NCBI RefSeq assembly: GCF_000826065.2 | Contig: NZ_LN623542.1 | Coordinates: forward strand, 156,715 to 220,714 | Source of the DNA: Tessaracoccus massiliensis | GTDB taxonomy: Bacteria > Actinomycetota > Actinomycetes > Propionibacteriales > Propionibacteriaceae | Reading direction: 5' to 3' | Length of the DNA: 64,000 nt | In this document: positions 1 through 8,755 of the stretch, in pieces | Layout of the letters: every line of letters starts with the position of its first letter | Position numbering within the stretch: the stretch's first letter is position 1 | Notes under the pieces: model-generated | Database searches by the model: none | What the model saw: the letters and a program-made list of their open reading frames with translations, nothing else | Told to the model about the DNA's origin: nothing | Program-made: the position numbers and the translations under genes

Positions 1-58
1 GCTTGCGGGTGTACGGCAGCTCGTCGAGTCGCTGCGCACGCGTGAGGTTCAGGCTCAT
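1..58 (-). CDS. Start of a gene leaving the left edge
   Basis: Only 19 codons are present, reading leftwards from an ATG at position 58 and giving MSLNLTRAQRLDELPYTRK. A basic, hydrophilic start of this form is common in actinobacterial MFS-type transporters just before the first membrane helix, but no membrane segment is inside the window. The transporter idea is therefore inference only. It would be divergent from the aldolase-like gene that starts at 295. Confidence 0.4.
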   Translation of the reverse strand, partial: MSLNLTRAQRLDELPYTRK

Positions 59-174
59 GCGCGGAAGACTATGCCCAAGCTGCCGCCCGGCGGTAGGTCC
101 GCCGTCGAGGTGAGCACCCCGGATCTGGATGTGGCGTGGCCCGGGCCCCGGATCTAGGCCGCCACGCCATCATC

Positions 175-245
175 GGTCCCTGAGCGTCGCCAGCGAGGAA
201 CGAGCCAGCGACGACGAAGGGCCGCCGCAGCCCGACCAGCACCCC
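175..245 (+). repeat. Family A dispersed repeat (intergenic)
   Basis: The unit starts GGTCCCTGAGCGTCGCCAG and continues through a GACGAAGGGCC block to GACCAGCACCCC. The same order of blocks recurs around 47,203-47,270 and, inverted or shortened, at 3271-3325, 35,407-35,441, 40,102-40,158 and 43,876-43,930. A hairpin with 8-bp arms (GGCGTGGC and GCCACGCC) lies just upstream at 133-168. Otherwise 59-294 shows no gene. Confidence 0.75.
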
Positions 246-294
246 AGATTCGGGCCGGGTCGCGCGGGGCGGGGGCGACGGGCAAGATGGGGGC

Positions 295-918
295 ATGACT
301 GTGCGTGGAATTGTGGTGTGCCTGCCGGACGCGCCGATGGACGACTACATCGGCGTCATCGAGGTGCTCATCCAGGAGGGATTCTCCCACTTCGCGCTGC
401 CGGCCAACGCTGAGGCGTTGGCCGATGTGATCGCCATCTTCGGGGCGCGCGCCACGTTCGGGGCGCTGCGCGTGTGGTCCAGCCAGCACGTCCACCGGGC
501 CGCAGACGCCGGGGCGAGGTTCCTGTTCTCCGACGTGGCGGGCAGCGACGTGGCCGACGCCTCCGACGAGCGCGGCCTCCCCTGCTGGGGCTCGGCCATG
601 ACGCCCCGCGAGGTGCGCGGGGCCGTGCAGCTCACCGGCGGCGCCCTCCTGTACCCGGCCGACGTGGTGGGCCACGCCATGGCGGCGCGCCTGGCCGAAC
701 TGGATCTCGTCGGGCAGGTCATCCCGCTGGGCGGCGTCGGCGCGTACGCTGCCGGCGAGTGGTTGAAGGCCGGCTCCCCCGCCGTCGGCGTGGATCACAC
801 GCTGCTGGGTGACGCGTTCGACGGCGGCCCGCTGGGCCAGCTGCGCGACCGCTGCCACTCCTTCATCTCGCTCGAGCGACGCTACGTGACCAGCGCGGAG
901 GAGCAGCCGGCCGACTGA
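295..918 (+). CDS. KDPG/KHG aldolase-like protein lacking the catalytic residues
   Basis: This 207-residue protein aligns along its whole length with the Eda fold (2-keto-3-deoxy-6-phosphogluconate aldolase, class I TIM barrel, about 210 residues). Landmarks are the GARF segment near residue 75, the YPAD segment near 118 and the phosphate-binding GGVG near 147. The Schiff-base lysine expected two positions before the aromatic-Pro-Ala is Leu here (ALLYPAD against FKFFPA), and the glutamate of the EVTLRT strand is replaced (ALPAN). It is probably not an active aldolase of the known type; a binding or regulatory role or another chemistry is possible. A CAAGAT box six bases before the ATG suggests a leaderless mRNA. 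It stands alone. Confidence 0.7.
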   Translation: MTVRGIVVCLPDAPMDDYIGVIEVLIQEGFSHFALPANAEALADVIAIFGARATFGALRVWSSQHVHRAADAGARFLFSDVAGSDVADASDERGLPCWGSAMTPREVRGAVQLTGGALLYPADVVGHAMAARLAELDLVGQVIPLGGVGAYAAGEWLKAGSPAVGVDHTLLGDAFDGGPLGQLRDRCHSFISLERRYVTSAEEQPAD

Positions 919-929
919 GCAGGAGGACC

Positions 930-1027
930 TCTCAGAAACTTTTCAGATTCATCGGCGAGTCGCGCCCTCTCGCTTTGGATTAGCCACTGCCATCGCTTAC
1001 TCTGAGAAAACCTTAAGTTCTCTCAGG
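930..1027 (+). promoter_or_regulatory. Clustered TCTCAG-type repeats before the cell-wall gene
   Basis: TCTCAG at 930-935 is followed 11 bases later by TTTCAG at 941-946. Closer to the start codon, CTTAAG at 1012-1017 is followed about 10 bases later by CTCAGG at 1022-1027, and TCTGAG lies in the opposite orientation at 1001-1006. Roughly one-turn direct repeats are the usual target of OmpR-family response regulators, and envelope-stress regulators such as MprA recognise similar sequences. The regulator is not identified. Confidence 0.35.
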
Positions 1028-1041
1028 AAAGGGGCGGCCAC

Positions 1042-2058
1042 ATGGCAGCACCACGGCGCGCGGCGGCATCCGACGACGCGACTCTTGAGGACCTCGGAAC
1101 CGTCACACCTGCGCGTCGCGCGGCTGGCGGTGCTGCGGCCCGCGGCCGGCTGACCCGCATGGCGCTCGCGCCCCTGGCGGCGCTGTCCGTGACCGGTCTG
1201 GCAGCTGGCCTGTTGCTCCTCCCGCCCACGGATCCGGGCACCACAGAGGGCGGCCAGGCCTCCCCCGTGCACGCCTCCCCCCTCGCGGTGAGCAGGAGCC
1301 AGGTGCGCCCCACGCTGTCGGCCCCTGAGACCGCTGCGCCTGCCGCACCCGCCGTCGAGACGCCGGAGCCCACCCCGGCGCCGGAACCCGCCGTCGATTA
1401 CGGCAAGCTCGCCGAGGCCGCCGGCACCCGGTACGCCAGCGCCCCGGTGAACGTGCGCACCGGCCCGGGCACCGGGTTCGACGTGCGCACCGCACTGGCT
1501 GAGGGCGGCGAGGTCACCATCACGTCCTGGGCTGTCGACGGCTGGCACCAGGTCTCACTCAAGGACAAGGCCGGCTGGATCAAGGGCACCTTCCTGACCG
1601 AGACGAAGCCCGAGCCCAAGCCTGCACCGAAGGCAGCCCCGCAGGAAGCCGGCAAGCAGGCCAGCAGCGCCGCCGGTGCAAGCAGCAGCTCCGGATTCTC
1701 CGGCGCCGCATGCGAGAAGGCCGGCGGCCTGGAGCGCAACCTCACGGACCGCACCGCCACGGTCCTGCGCGCCGTGTGCGCAGAGTTCCCGAAGGCCAGC
1801 TCCTACGGCGGCTACCGGCCGGACAGCGACAGCTACCACGGCAGCGGCCGCGCCATCGACGTGATGGTCAGCGGCGAATATGGCTGGCAGATCGCCAAGT
1901 GGGCACGCAACAACGCGAGCTCCCTGGGCATCGTCGAGGTGATCTACGAGCAGAAGATCTGGACCTCGCAGCGCGCCGGTGACGGCTGGCGCGGGATGGC
2001 GAACCGCGGTTCGACATCCGCCAACCACTACGACCACGTGCACATCTCCGTGCGCTGA
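1042..2058 (+). CDS. Membrane-anchored SH3b protein with ARB_07466-type peptidase-like domain
   Basis: The 338-residue protein has a basic cytoplasmic head, one hydrophobic segment near residues 38-56, a Pro/Ala-rich linker, a bacterial SH3 domain (about 130-190, NVRTGPG motif) and a second low-complexity linker. The C-terminal domain (about 225-338) carries YGGYRP, then HGSGRAIDVM, then NHYDHVHISV. This HxxxxxxD plus HxH arrangement is the zinc-site pattern of M15/LAS-like cell-wall peptidases, and the domain matches the ARB_07466 C-terminal family. It probably acts on or binds peptidoglycan outside the membrane. An AGGAAAGGGG ribosome-binding site precedes the ATG. The gene stands alone and ends in a hairpin shared with the convergent sialidase gene. 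Confidence 0.8.
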   Translation: MAAPRRAAASDDATLEDLGTVTPARRAAGGAAARGRLTRMALAPLAALSVTGLAAGLLLLPPTDPGTTEGGQASPVHASPLAVSRSQVRPTLSAPETAAPAAPAVETPEPTPAPEPAVDYGKLAEAAGTRYASAPVNVRTGPGTGFDVRTALAEGGEVTITSWAVDGWHQVSLKDKAGWIKGTFLTETKPEPKPAPKAAPQEAGKQASSAAGASSSSGFSGAACEKAGGLERNLTDRTATVLRAVCAEFPKASSYGGYRPDSDSYHGSGRAIDVMVSGEYGWQIAKWARNNASSLGIVEVIYEQKIWTSQRAGDGWRGMANRGSTSANHYDHVHISVR

Positions 2059-2063
2059 TTTTT

Positions 2064-2130
2064 ATTGCTTCATTTTCGGGGGGGCAGGTGTGGAGATTCC
2101 ACACCTGCCCCCCTTATATGAAGCGATAAT
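2064..2130. terminator. Bidirectional nested-hairpin terminator
   Basis: A GC-rich stem (GGCAGGTGTGGA with TCCACACCTGCC, extended by C and G runs) sits inside a weaker outer stem, ATTGCTTCAT with ATGAAGCGAT. It lies between two converging stop codons at 2058 and 2155. A closely similar nested hairpin is present at 17,973-18,029. Confidence 0.75.
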
Positions 2131-2154
2131 TTCCCACCCGCCGGTATGGCCTCC

Positions 2155-3231
2155 TCAGGCCCCGGTCTCCGGCGGGGCGGCGCTGCCACCCGCGCTCTGG
2201 CGGGGCTCGAACGTGGCCTCTCCCCCCTCGAGCCCCAGCTCCGCGCGGCTGAGGCTCAGGAACTCGATGGAGGTGTAGTCGCCCGCCTCCCAGATCACGC
2301 CGAGCCTGCCATCAGGCAGCTCTCCCGCCACGGAATAGGCAGCCGCGCCGTCGTCCAGCAGTATGGGGTGGCCCCAGGTGGCGCCGTCGTCGGAGCTGAC
2401 GCGTAGCGCGAGCCGGCGTCGTTCCCGCGGGTCGTCGAGCAGGGTGCAGACCACGTCGCTGCCCCAGCGGGCCAGGCCGCCGTTGCAGGCCGGGTCCACG
2501 AGGTCGCCGTGCGGCACCGGCTCGGAGAAGCTGACACCGCCGTCGTCCGAGAGCGCCCAGCGACGCCGGGGTCTGGCGCGGGCGTGCAGTAACACGCGGC
2601 CGTCTGCGAGGCCCAGCACCTTGTTCTCGTCGCAGTCCGGGCCCACCCGCTCGCCAAGCTGCCAGGTGGCGCCGGAGTCGTCCGAGTAGGCGGTGGCCGC
2701 GTAGTGCTCCCCGGCCTCCGTGCGCAGCACCATCGGCTGAAGGAGCCGTCCGGAGCTAAGCGTGGCGCCGTGGCCCGAGGAGGCGAACATGCCTGTGACG
2801 TCGGCCGGCTTCAGGTCCGCGGTGAGGTCGCGATGGGTCCAGGTGTCGCCGTCGTCGATCGACGTGGCGCGCCAGAGCGTCAGCCCCTCCCCTTCGGGGC
2901 CGGCGTCCGCGGTGAAGAACGAGCGGCCCGTTGAGCCGACGTACCAACAGAACAGGGTGCCGTCGGCGCGCACGACGAAGCTCGCGTCGCCGAAACCGCC
3001 CGCATCCGTGCGGCGGCGCAGCACCCGCACGTCGGACCAGGTCCCGCCGTTGTCGTCGGAGATGCGGTAGACGATGTCGAAGGGGCCCGGGAGGTCGCGC
3101 CAGTCGGCCCGCACGTCCCATGCCGCGATGACCCGCCCCGCCGGCGTCACCGCGAGGGCCGGGATGCGGTAGCAGGGGGCGTCGAACGCCGCCCCGTCGA
3201 GCGGCTCCCCCGTCCGTGCGAGAGTCGTCAT
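2155..3231 (-). CDS. Exo-alpha-sialidase (GH33)
   Basis: This 358-residue protein should release terminal sialic acid from glycoconjugates. It has the YRIP arginine motif near residue 22, five Asp-box repeats (SDDNGGTW near 58, then DDGDTW, SDDSGATW, SDDGGVSF and SSDDGATW) and the C-terminal GDYTSIEF segment with the nucleophilic Tyr near 319, which together define the six-bladed sialidase propeller. The start at 3231 was chosen because AGGAGG lies seven bases upstream; longer frames would read through a repeat. No signal peptide or anchor is visible, so it is either cytoplasmic or exported without a Sec signal. It is the last gene of the sialic acid operon, about 115 bp after nanE with a repeat in between. 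Confidence 0.9.
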   Translation of the reverse strand: MTTLARTGEPLDGAAFDAPCYRIPALAVTPAGRVIAAWDVRADWRDLPGPFDIVYRISDDNGGTWSDVRVLRRRTDAGGFGDASFVVRADGTLFCWYVGSTGRSFFTADAGPEGEGLTLWRATSIDDGDTWTHRDLTADLKPADVTGMFASSGHGATLSSGRLLQPMVLRTEAGEHYAATAYSDDSGATWQLGERVGPDCDENKVLGLADGRVLLHARARPRRRWALSDDGGVSFSEPVPHGDLVDPACNGGLARWGSDVVCTLLDDPRERRRLALRVSSDDGATWGHPILLDDGAAAYSVAGELPDGRLGVIWEAGDYTSIEFLSLSRAELGLEGGEATFEPRQSAGGSAAPPETGA

Positions 3232-3270
3232 GATGCCTCCTGGTCTGAGTTCAAGTAGCCGATACGCTGC

Positions 3271-3325
3271 GGGGCCCCTTCGTCGTCGCCTGGCTCGCAA
3301 GCTCGCGGGGCGACGCTCAGGGAGC
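3271..3325 (-). repeat. Family A dispersed repeat between nanE and the sialidase
   Basis: Read on the minus strand this gives CCCTGAGCGTCGCC, a GCGACGACGAAGGGGCC block and a trailing CCGCAGC, matching the copy at 175-245. It occupies most of the 115-bp gap between nanE and the sialidase gene, so it would be transcribed within the operon. Confidence 0.7.
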
Positions 3326-3345
3326 GGGGCGACTTCAGAGACAGG

Positions 3346-4026
3346 TCAGGCGTTGGCGACGGCGTCGGAGAACCAGCCGGTGATCGTCGCGGGATGCGTG
3401 ATGGCGGTGCCGACGACGACGCTCCACGCACCACGCTTCATCGCCTCGGCGGCGACCTCGGGCGTGTGCACGCGGCCCTCGACGATCACCGGCTTGTCGA
3501 CGGCGGCGAGGATCTGATCCACGGCCTCCCAGTCGACGCCGGGGGTCTTGGGACGCTCGCCGCTGTAGCCCACCAGGGTGGTGCCGATGAGATCGGCGCC
3601 GGCCCCCTGCGCGGCCACGGCGTCGGCCTCGGACCCGCAATCGGCCATGATCAGCACCTCGGGGAACTCGGCCTTGAAGTCCGCGATGGTCTCAGCCAGG
3701 GTGCGCTCGTCGGGGCGTTCGCGGCGGGTGCCGTCGAGGGCGACGATCTCGCAGCCCGTGCGCGCCACGTCGAGACAGTCCTGCAGCGTGGGCGTGATGT
3801 AGACGCCGGTGTCGCCCACCTTCACCAGGCCGATGATGGGCACGTCGACGCGCTGGCGGATGGCGCGCAGGTCGTCGAGTCCCTTGGCGCGGATGGCGGC
3901 GGCCCCACCGCGGACGGCGGATTCGGCCACCTGCGCCATGGTGTTCGGGTCGAGCATCGGTTCCCCGGGATATGCCTGGCAGGAGACGACGAGCCTGCCT
4001 TTGATGGCGTCAACGGTGGTGTTCAT
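3346..4026 (-). CDS. nanE: N-acetylmannosamine-6-phosphate 2-epimerase
   Basis: NanE converts ManNAc-6-P to GlcNAc-6-P in the cytoplasm. The 226-residue TIM-barrel protein has the family's SCQAYPGEP start, IRAKG near 38-42, PIIGLVK near 56-62, an MADCGSEADA segment and the phosphate-binding GR/GTAITHP end. The length is typical. The ATG at 4026 follows GAGGAGAG and overlaps the nanK stop codon by four bases (ATGA), so translation is probably coupled. The product needs NagA and NagB, which are not in this window. Confidence 0.92.
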   Translation of the reverse strand: MNTTVDAIKGRLVVSCQAYPGEPMLDPNTMAQVAESAVRGGAAAIRAKGLDDLRAIRQRVDVPIIGLVKVGDTGVYITPTLQDCLDVARTGCEIVALDGTRRERPDERTLAETIADFKAEFPEVLIMADCGSEADAVAAQGAGADLIGTTLVGYSGERPKTPGVDWEAVDQILAAVDKPVIVEGRVHTPEVAAEAMKRGAWSVVVGTAITHPATITGWFSDAVANA

Positions 4027-4946
4027 GATCTCTCCTCGTTGGCGAAGACCTGGGCGGCGGCTCCGACGAGGGCGGCGGACGAGCCCAACTGTGCTTTGAG
4101 CACGGGCAGTTCGGCCAGCACCGGCACCACCTCGCTGCGGATGGTGTCGCGCAGCGGCTGCCACCAGACGGGGCCCGCATCGGCGACTCCTCCGCCAATG
4201 ACCACGGCGGCCGGGTCCACCACCGTCACCACCCCGGCGATGGCCTTACCCAGCGCGACGGCGGCGTCCCGCACGACGGTGCGCGCATCGTCGTCATAGC
4301 CGGCGTCGGCGCGCTCCATGATGTCGCGACCCGACGCCCGGTCGCCCCCCAGCGACGCGTAGCGCCGCTCGATGGCTGGCCCTGCGGCGATGGCCTCGAG
4401 GTGTCCCGGCCGGCCGCAGGGGCAGCGCAGCTTCTTGGCCCCGGGGACGGGCATGTGGCCCATCTCACCAGCCACGTGGTGGGCGCCGGTGCGCAACTTC
4501 CCACCGAGGACGAGCGCGCCGCCCACACCGGTTCCCACGGCCACCATGAACAGCGACTCCAGCCCCTGGGCCGCTCCGAAGCGGAACTCGCCCATGGCGT
4601 GGGCGTCCACGTCGTTGAGCACGCAGACACGGCGGTCATCGCCCCATGACAGGCGACTTCGTAGCCCTGACGCGACATCTGTGCCCACCCAGCAGCGGAA
4701 CGTGTCGGTCGACGAGATGATGCAGCCGGCGCGTGAGTCGACGACTCCGGCGGTGCCGACGCCCACCCCCAGCACGTCGTCAGGCATGACCCGGCGCACC
4801 AGGTCAGCCACCACGTCGAGGACGGCGTCGCCGCCCTCAGCGGCCGGGGTGGGTGCGGTCACGACCTCGCCGAGGGCGCCGTCGGACGCCACCAGCGCGA
4901 CGGCTGTCTTCGTACCACCGAGGTCCACACCCACCGCGTAGGTCAT
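4023..4946 (-). CDS. nanK: N-acetylmannosamine kinase, ROK family
   Basis: This 307-residue ROK kinase should phosphorylate ManNAc with ATP. The ATP-binding DLGGTKT motif lies near residues 8-14, the catalytic ND near 114, the GTGVGGA loop near 140 and the ROK signature GEMGHMP near 162. The zinc-binding loop reads CPCGRPGHLE, so one of the usual cysteines is His. The start overlaps the nanA stop and the end overlaps the nanE start, each by four bases. A glucokinase role is possible from sequence alone, but the nanA-nanK-nanE order makes ManNAc the likely substrate. Confidence 0.88.
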   Translation of the reverse strand: MTYAVGVDLGGTKTAVALVASDGALGEVVTAPTPAAEGGDAVLDVVADLVRRVMPDDVLGVGVGTAGVVDSRAGCIISSTDTFRCWVGTDVASGLRSRLSWGDDRRVCVLNDVDAHAMGEFRFGAAQGLESLFMVAVGTGVGGALVLGGKLRTGAHHVAGEMGHMPVPGAKKLRCPCGRPGHLEAIAAGPAIERRYASLGGDRASGRDIMERADAGYDDDARTVVRDAAVALGKAIAGVVTVVDPAAVVIGGGVADAGPVWWQPLRDTIRSEVVPVLAELPVLKAQLGSSAALVGAAAQVFANEERS

Positions 4947-5860
4947 GACAGCAGGCCGACCTCTCGCAGGATCTCGTCGATGCCGGCCTTGCAGGACTCG
5001 TCGAGGGCGCGCAGCGGGGCGGGCATGGCGGCCGAGGCGATGATCCCCAGGCTGGCCATGGCCTGCTTGAAGGCACCGATACCGCCCGCATCGCCGGACC
5101 TGCCCTTGGGCACGAAGGCGATCTCGAACAGCTTGGCGATGCGTGCCTGCTCGTCACGCGCGGCGGCCCAGTCGCCGGAGGCCGCGGCCTCCCACAGGCG
5201 GGCGTAGCCGGCGGGGTCGACGTTGGCCAGGCCGGGCACGGCGCCATCGGCGCCGAGCAGCAGCATGCCGTCGACCAAGATCTCGTGGCCGGTCAGCAGC
5301 TCCAGCGGCGAGCCGGCGGCCTCGTTGGCGGCCACCAGACGGCGGAAGCCCACGTCGTCGCCGGAGGAATCCTTCACACCGGCGATAACGCCCTCCTGGC
5401 CGAGGCGCACCAGCATGTCGACGGCGAGGTAGTTGTGTACGCGCACGGGGACGTTGTAGGCGTAGACGGGCACGTCCACACCTGCGGCCACCATGCGGAA
5501 GTGTTCCTCGATCTCAGCCATGTCGTTGAGGGCGTAGAGCGGGGAGGTGACCACGACGGCGTCGGCGCCGAGTTCGACGGCGCGCTTGGCCGCCTCCACC
5601 ATGCGTCGGGCCGTCAGATCCGGGGTGCCGACCAGGACGGGGACCCGCCCGGCGGTGCGCTCGACGGTGCGGCGGACCACCTCGTCGCGCTCGGAGTCGG
5701 TCAGGTAGGCCACCTGGCCGCTGGAGCCCAACACGAACAGGCCGGTCATACCGCCGTCGATGAGGTGGTCCACCACCTTGTCGAGGCTCTCATAGTCGAC
5801 GGAGCCGTCGTCGTGCATGGGGGTGACGACGGGAGGGACGATGCCAAGCAGCTTCTGCAT
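4943..5860 (-). CDS. nanA: N-acetylneuraminate lyase (DapA/NanA superfamily)
   Basis: NanA splits N-acetylneuraminate into pyruvate and ManNAc. The 305-residue class I aldolase carries VTPMHDDGSVD near residue 12, GSSGQ near 47 (GSTGE in classical NanA), the catalytic Tyr in YAYNVP near 135 and the Schiff-base Lys in GVKDSSGD near 164. The GSSGQ variation means dihydrodipicolinate synthase or another pyruvate aldolase cannot be excluded from sequence, but neighbours nanK, nanE and sialidase point to sialic acid. It starts 28 bases after the upstream ATPase gene. Confidence 0.85.
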   Translation of the reverse strand: MQKLLGIVPPVVTPMHDDGSVDYESLDKVVDHLIDGGMTGLFVLGSSGQVAYLTDSERDEVVRRTVERTAGRVPVLVGTPDLTARRMVEAAKRAVELGADAVVVTSPLYALNDMAEIEEHFRMVAAGVDVPVYAYNVPVRVHNYLAVDMLVRLGQEGVIAGVKDSSGDDVGFRRLVAANEAAGSPLELLTGHEILVDGMLLLGADGAVPGLANVDPAGYARLWEAAASGDWAAARDEQARIAKLFEIAFVPKGRSGDAGGIGAFKQAMASLGIIASAAMPAPLRALDESCKAGIDEILREVGLLS

Positions 5861-5888
5861 GTTTGAACTTCTTTCGAAACGGAGGGGT

Positions 5889-6677
5889 TTAGAGGAGGGA
5901 GGGGACGGCGCTCAGTAGCGTGCGGGTGTACTCGTGCCGGGGGTTGGCGAACAGCGCATCGGCGGGGCCGGTCTCGACGATCTGGCCGGCCAGCATCACC
6001 GCCATGCGGTCCGAGATGAAGCGCACGGTGTTGATGTCGTGGCTGATGAACACCAGGCCGAGGCCCAGCTGTTCCTTCAGGTCCGTGAGCAGGTTGAGCA
6101 CCTGGGCGCGCACGGAGACGTCGAGAGCCGACGTCGGCTCGTCCGCGATGATCACGTCCGGCTCCAGGGCGAGGGCGCGGGCGATGGCTACGCGCTGGCG
6201 CTGGCCGCCGGAGATCTGCCGGGGCAGCACATCCAGCGCGGACTGCGGCAGGCCCACCACGTCGAGGAGATCCTTGACGCGCTTCTCGCGCTCGCCGGGG
6301 GTGCCCACGTTGTGCACCTTGAACGGGTCGAGCAGCGCGTCGCGCACCTGCATGCGGGGGTTGAGCGCCGTGGCCGGGTCCTGGAAGACCACGGAGACGG
6401 CGCGGCCCAGCTTCTTGCGGCCGTCGGCGTTGAGCTTCATCTCGTCGCCGAAGTACCGCACGGTGCCGCTGGTGACGGGCTGGAGGCCCACCATCACCCG
6501 GGCGAGCGTGGACTTACCGCAGCCGGATTCTCCCACCAGGCCGAGCGTCTCACCCTTGCTGACCTGCAGGTCCACTCCGTTGACGGCATGCACCCTGTCC
6601 GGGCGGAACAGCTTGCCCGTGCGGGCCTTGTGGATGACGTGGACATCCTCGAGTTCGACAACCGGGGTGGTGCTCAT
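5889..6677 (-). CDS. Sialate/oligopeptide-type ABC transporter ATPase (DppF/OppF family)
   Basis: This 262-residue cytoplasmic ATPase powers uptake with the fused ATPase encoded upstream. Walker A GESGCGKS is near residue 50, the signature SGGQRQR near 155, Walker B VIIADEPTSALD near 175 and the H-loop SHD near 210. The C-terminal HEYTRTLLSAVP is typical of dipeptide-type transporters. It overlaps the fused permease-ATPase gene by four bases. The arrangement resembles the sialic acid ABC importers of Haemophilus ducreyi (Sat) and Corynebacterium glutamicum (Sia), both of the dipeptide family. Confidence 0.88.
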   Translation of the reverse strand: MSTTPVVELEDVHVIHKARTGKLFRPDRVHAVNGVDLQVSKGETLGLVGESGCGKSTLARVMVGLQPVTSGTVRYFGDEMKLNADGRKKLGRAVSVVFQDPATALNPRMQVRDALLDPFKVHNVGTPGEREKRVKDLLDVVGLPQSALDVLPRQISGGQRQRVAIARALALEPDVIIADEPTSALDVSVRAQVLNLLTDLKEQLGLGLVFISHDINTVRFISDRMAVMLAGQIVETGPADALFANPRHEYTRTLLSAVPSLL

Positions 6678-8755
6678 CGGGATCCCTCCTTCAACAGCTC
6701 CTCGAGCTCATCGGTGCGGGCGTACAGGTGGTCCTTGCCGGGCACCGGCCTGAGCGTGGGTTTCTGGTCCAGCCCCACCGTCGGGTACGACGAGCGCGGG
6801 GCGAAGCGGTCGCCGTCGACGAACTCGCGCGGCGACGGCACGACGCCGGGCACCTGGTGCAGGCGGCCGCCGCCCTGTTCGATCGAGAGCACGGCGCCCA
6901 GCAGGCCACGGGTGTACTCGTGGATGGGGTTGCTGAGCAGCTCGCGGGTGTCGGCCTGCTCCACCACCTGGCCGGCGTTCATCACCGTGATCCGGTGGGC
7001 CACCTGTGCCACGAGGGCTAGGTCGTGCGAGACGAAGACCATGGCGAAGCCCAGCTTCTCGCGCAGCTCGTTGAGGAGGTCCACCACCTGGGCCTGGACG
7101 GTCACGTCGAGGGCGGTGGTGGGCTCGTCGGCGATCACGAGGCGCGGGTTGCGGGTCAAGGCCATGGCGATCAGCACGCGCTGGCGCTGGCCGCCTGAGA
7201 GTTCGTGCGGGTAGGACTTCAACGTGCGGTCCGGGTCCAGGCCCACCAGCTCGAGGAGTTCCTCGGCGGTGCGCTGGCCGCCGCGCTTGGTGAGCTGCGC
7301 CATCTGCGAGCGGATCAGCATCGACGGGTTCAGCGAGCTGAGCGCATCCTGGTAGACCATGCTCATCTCGTGGCCGCGCAACGCGTTGCGCTCCTTGGGC
7401 GACATGGTGAGCAGCTCCTGGCCCGCGAACTTCACGGAGCCCTCGATCCTCGCGGTCTCGGGGAGCAGGCCCATGATCGCCATCGAGGTGATCGACTTGC
7501 CACAACCGGATTCGCCCACCAGGCCCATGGTCTCCCCCGGGCGGACGGTGAACGAGACGCCGTCGACGATCTTGACCTCGCCGTGGGCGCTGGGGAAGGA
7601 GATCGACAGGTTCTCGACCACCAGCAGCGGCTCCACGTCGGGGTTGTCGAGCACCAGCCGGTCGGTGCGGGCCAACTCGGCAGCCATCAGTGCCTCCAGG
7701 CGACCCTCCAGCGACTCGCGCTGCGTGAGGTTGGCGTGTGCGATGCCGTCGGCGACGGAGGCGCCGGCCATGGCGTCCTCTTCGGCCTGCACGTTGACGC
7801 GGGTCTTGATCTTCGGCGACGCCAGAGCGTCGGTGAGGCCCTCGGAGAGGATGTTGAGGCTCAGCGTGGTGATCAGGATGAACACGCCGGGGAAGAACGT
7901 CACCCACCAGTGGCCCGACAGCAGCAGCGCCTTGCCTTCGGAGAGGATGTTGCCCCAGGTGGCGGCGTTGACCGACGTGATACCGGTGCCGATGAAGGAC
8001 AGCGACGCCTCGAAGACGATCGCGTCGGCCACGAGCACCGTCGCGAAGACCATGATCGGTGCCAGGCAGTTGCGGGCGACGTGCTTGATGAGGATCCACC
8101 AGGTGCGCGCACCGGCAACCTTCGTTGCCGCCACATAGTCCTCACCGAACTGCGAGAGGACGTTGGCGCGCACCACTCGGGTGAGCTGGGGAACGTAGAT
8201 CAGCGAGATCGACACGATCACCACGGGCATGATCGGCGCCCGCGACGACAAAGCAACGACCAGCACGGCGGCCAGGGCGATGCCGGGGAAGCTCATGATG
8301 ACGTCGAGGACGCGCATCAGGAGCTCGGAGACGGTCTTGCTGGCCGTCGCTGCGATGGAGCCGAGGACCGCGGCCACCGCGAGGGCCAGGCCCGTGGCGG
8401 CGAGGCCCACCAACAGGGAGACGCGGGTGCCGTGGATGACGCGTGAGAGGATGTCGCGGCCGGCGTCGTCGGTGCCGAACCAGAACATCGAGTTCGGGGG
8501 AACGGAGCTGTCGGGGATGAGTTGGGTGCCCACGCCTTCGATGGTCAGTTCCTTCATGACGATCATGTCCTGGGGAACCAGGCCCGACGCGTTGGGCGAA
8601 TACGGCGCCACCAGAGGAGCGAAGATCGCCATCAGCGCCATGAGCGCCAGCACGATCAGTGAGATCTTGGAGCCGATGGGCAGTGCGCGCAGCCTCTGGA
8701 ACCGCAGCCCCGGCTGGGCGAGCTTCTTTTTCGATTCGGCAGACAGCGTCAGCAT
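6674..8755 (-). CDS. Fused ABC permease and ATPase (DppC-DppD type) for sialic acid
   Basis: This 693-residue protein joins an inner-membrane permease (about residues 1-315, six predicted helices, N-terminal extra domain, EAA-like loop around [14 protein letters not shown]) to a complete ABC ATPase (about 378-640) through a charged linker. Walker A is GESGCGKS, the signature SGGQRQR and Walker [12 protein letters not shown]. Fused subunits of this kind are known in actinobacterial oligopeptide-type transporters. It overlaps both neighbouring transporter genes by four bases. Substrate assignment to sialic acid or sialylated oligosaccharides rests on the operon. Confidence 0.88.
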   Translation of the reverse strand: MLTLSAESKKKLAQPGLRFQRLRALPIGSKISLIVLALMALMAIFAPLVAPYSPNASGLVPQDMIVMKELTIEGVGTQLIPDSSVPPNSMFWFGTDDAGRDILSRVIHGTRVSLLVGLAATGLALAVAAVLGSIAATASKTVSELLMRVLDVIMSFPGIALAAVLVVALSSRAPIMPVVIVSISLIYVPQLTRVVRANVLSQFGEDYVAATKVAGARTWWILIKHVARNCLAPIMVFATVLVADAIVFEASLSFIGTGITSVNAATWGNILSEGKALLLSGHWWVTFFPGVFILITTLSLNILSEGLTDALASPKIKTRVNVQAEEDAMAGASVADGIAHANLTQRESLEGRLEALMAAELARTDRLVLDNPDVEPLLVVENLSISFPSAHGEVKIVDGVSFTVRPGETMGLVGESGCGKSITSMAIMGLLPETARIEGSVKFAGQELLTMSPKERNALRGHEMSMVYQDALSSLNPSMLIRSQMAQLTKRGGQRTAEELLELVGLDPDRTLKSYPHELSGGQRQRVLIAMALTRNPRLVIADEPTTALDVTVQAQVVDLLNELREKLGFAMVFVSHDLALVAQVAHRITVMNAGQVVEQADTRELLSNPIHEYTRGLLGAVLSIEQGGGRLHQVPGVVPSPREFVDGDRFAPRSSYPTVGLDQKPTLRPVPGKDHLYARTDELEELLKEGSR

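Noticed and set aside
920..1041. c-di-AMP (ydaO-type) riboswitch before the cell-wall gene
   Set aside because: The location is typical of that riboswitch in actinobacteria, but its conserved core sequences are not visible and the leader is short.
3232..3300. N-terminal extension of the sialidase by 23 residues
   Set aside because: The extension is Arg-rich, overlaps a dispersed repeat and lacks a ribosome-binding site, whereas AGGAGG precedes the ATG at 3231.
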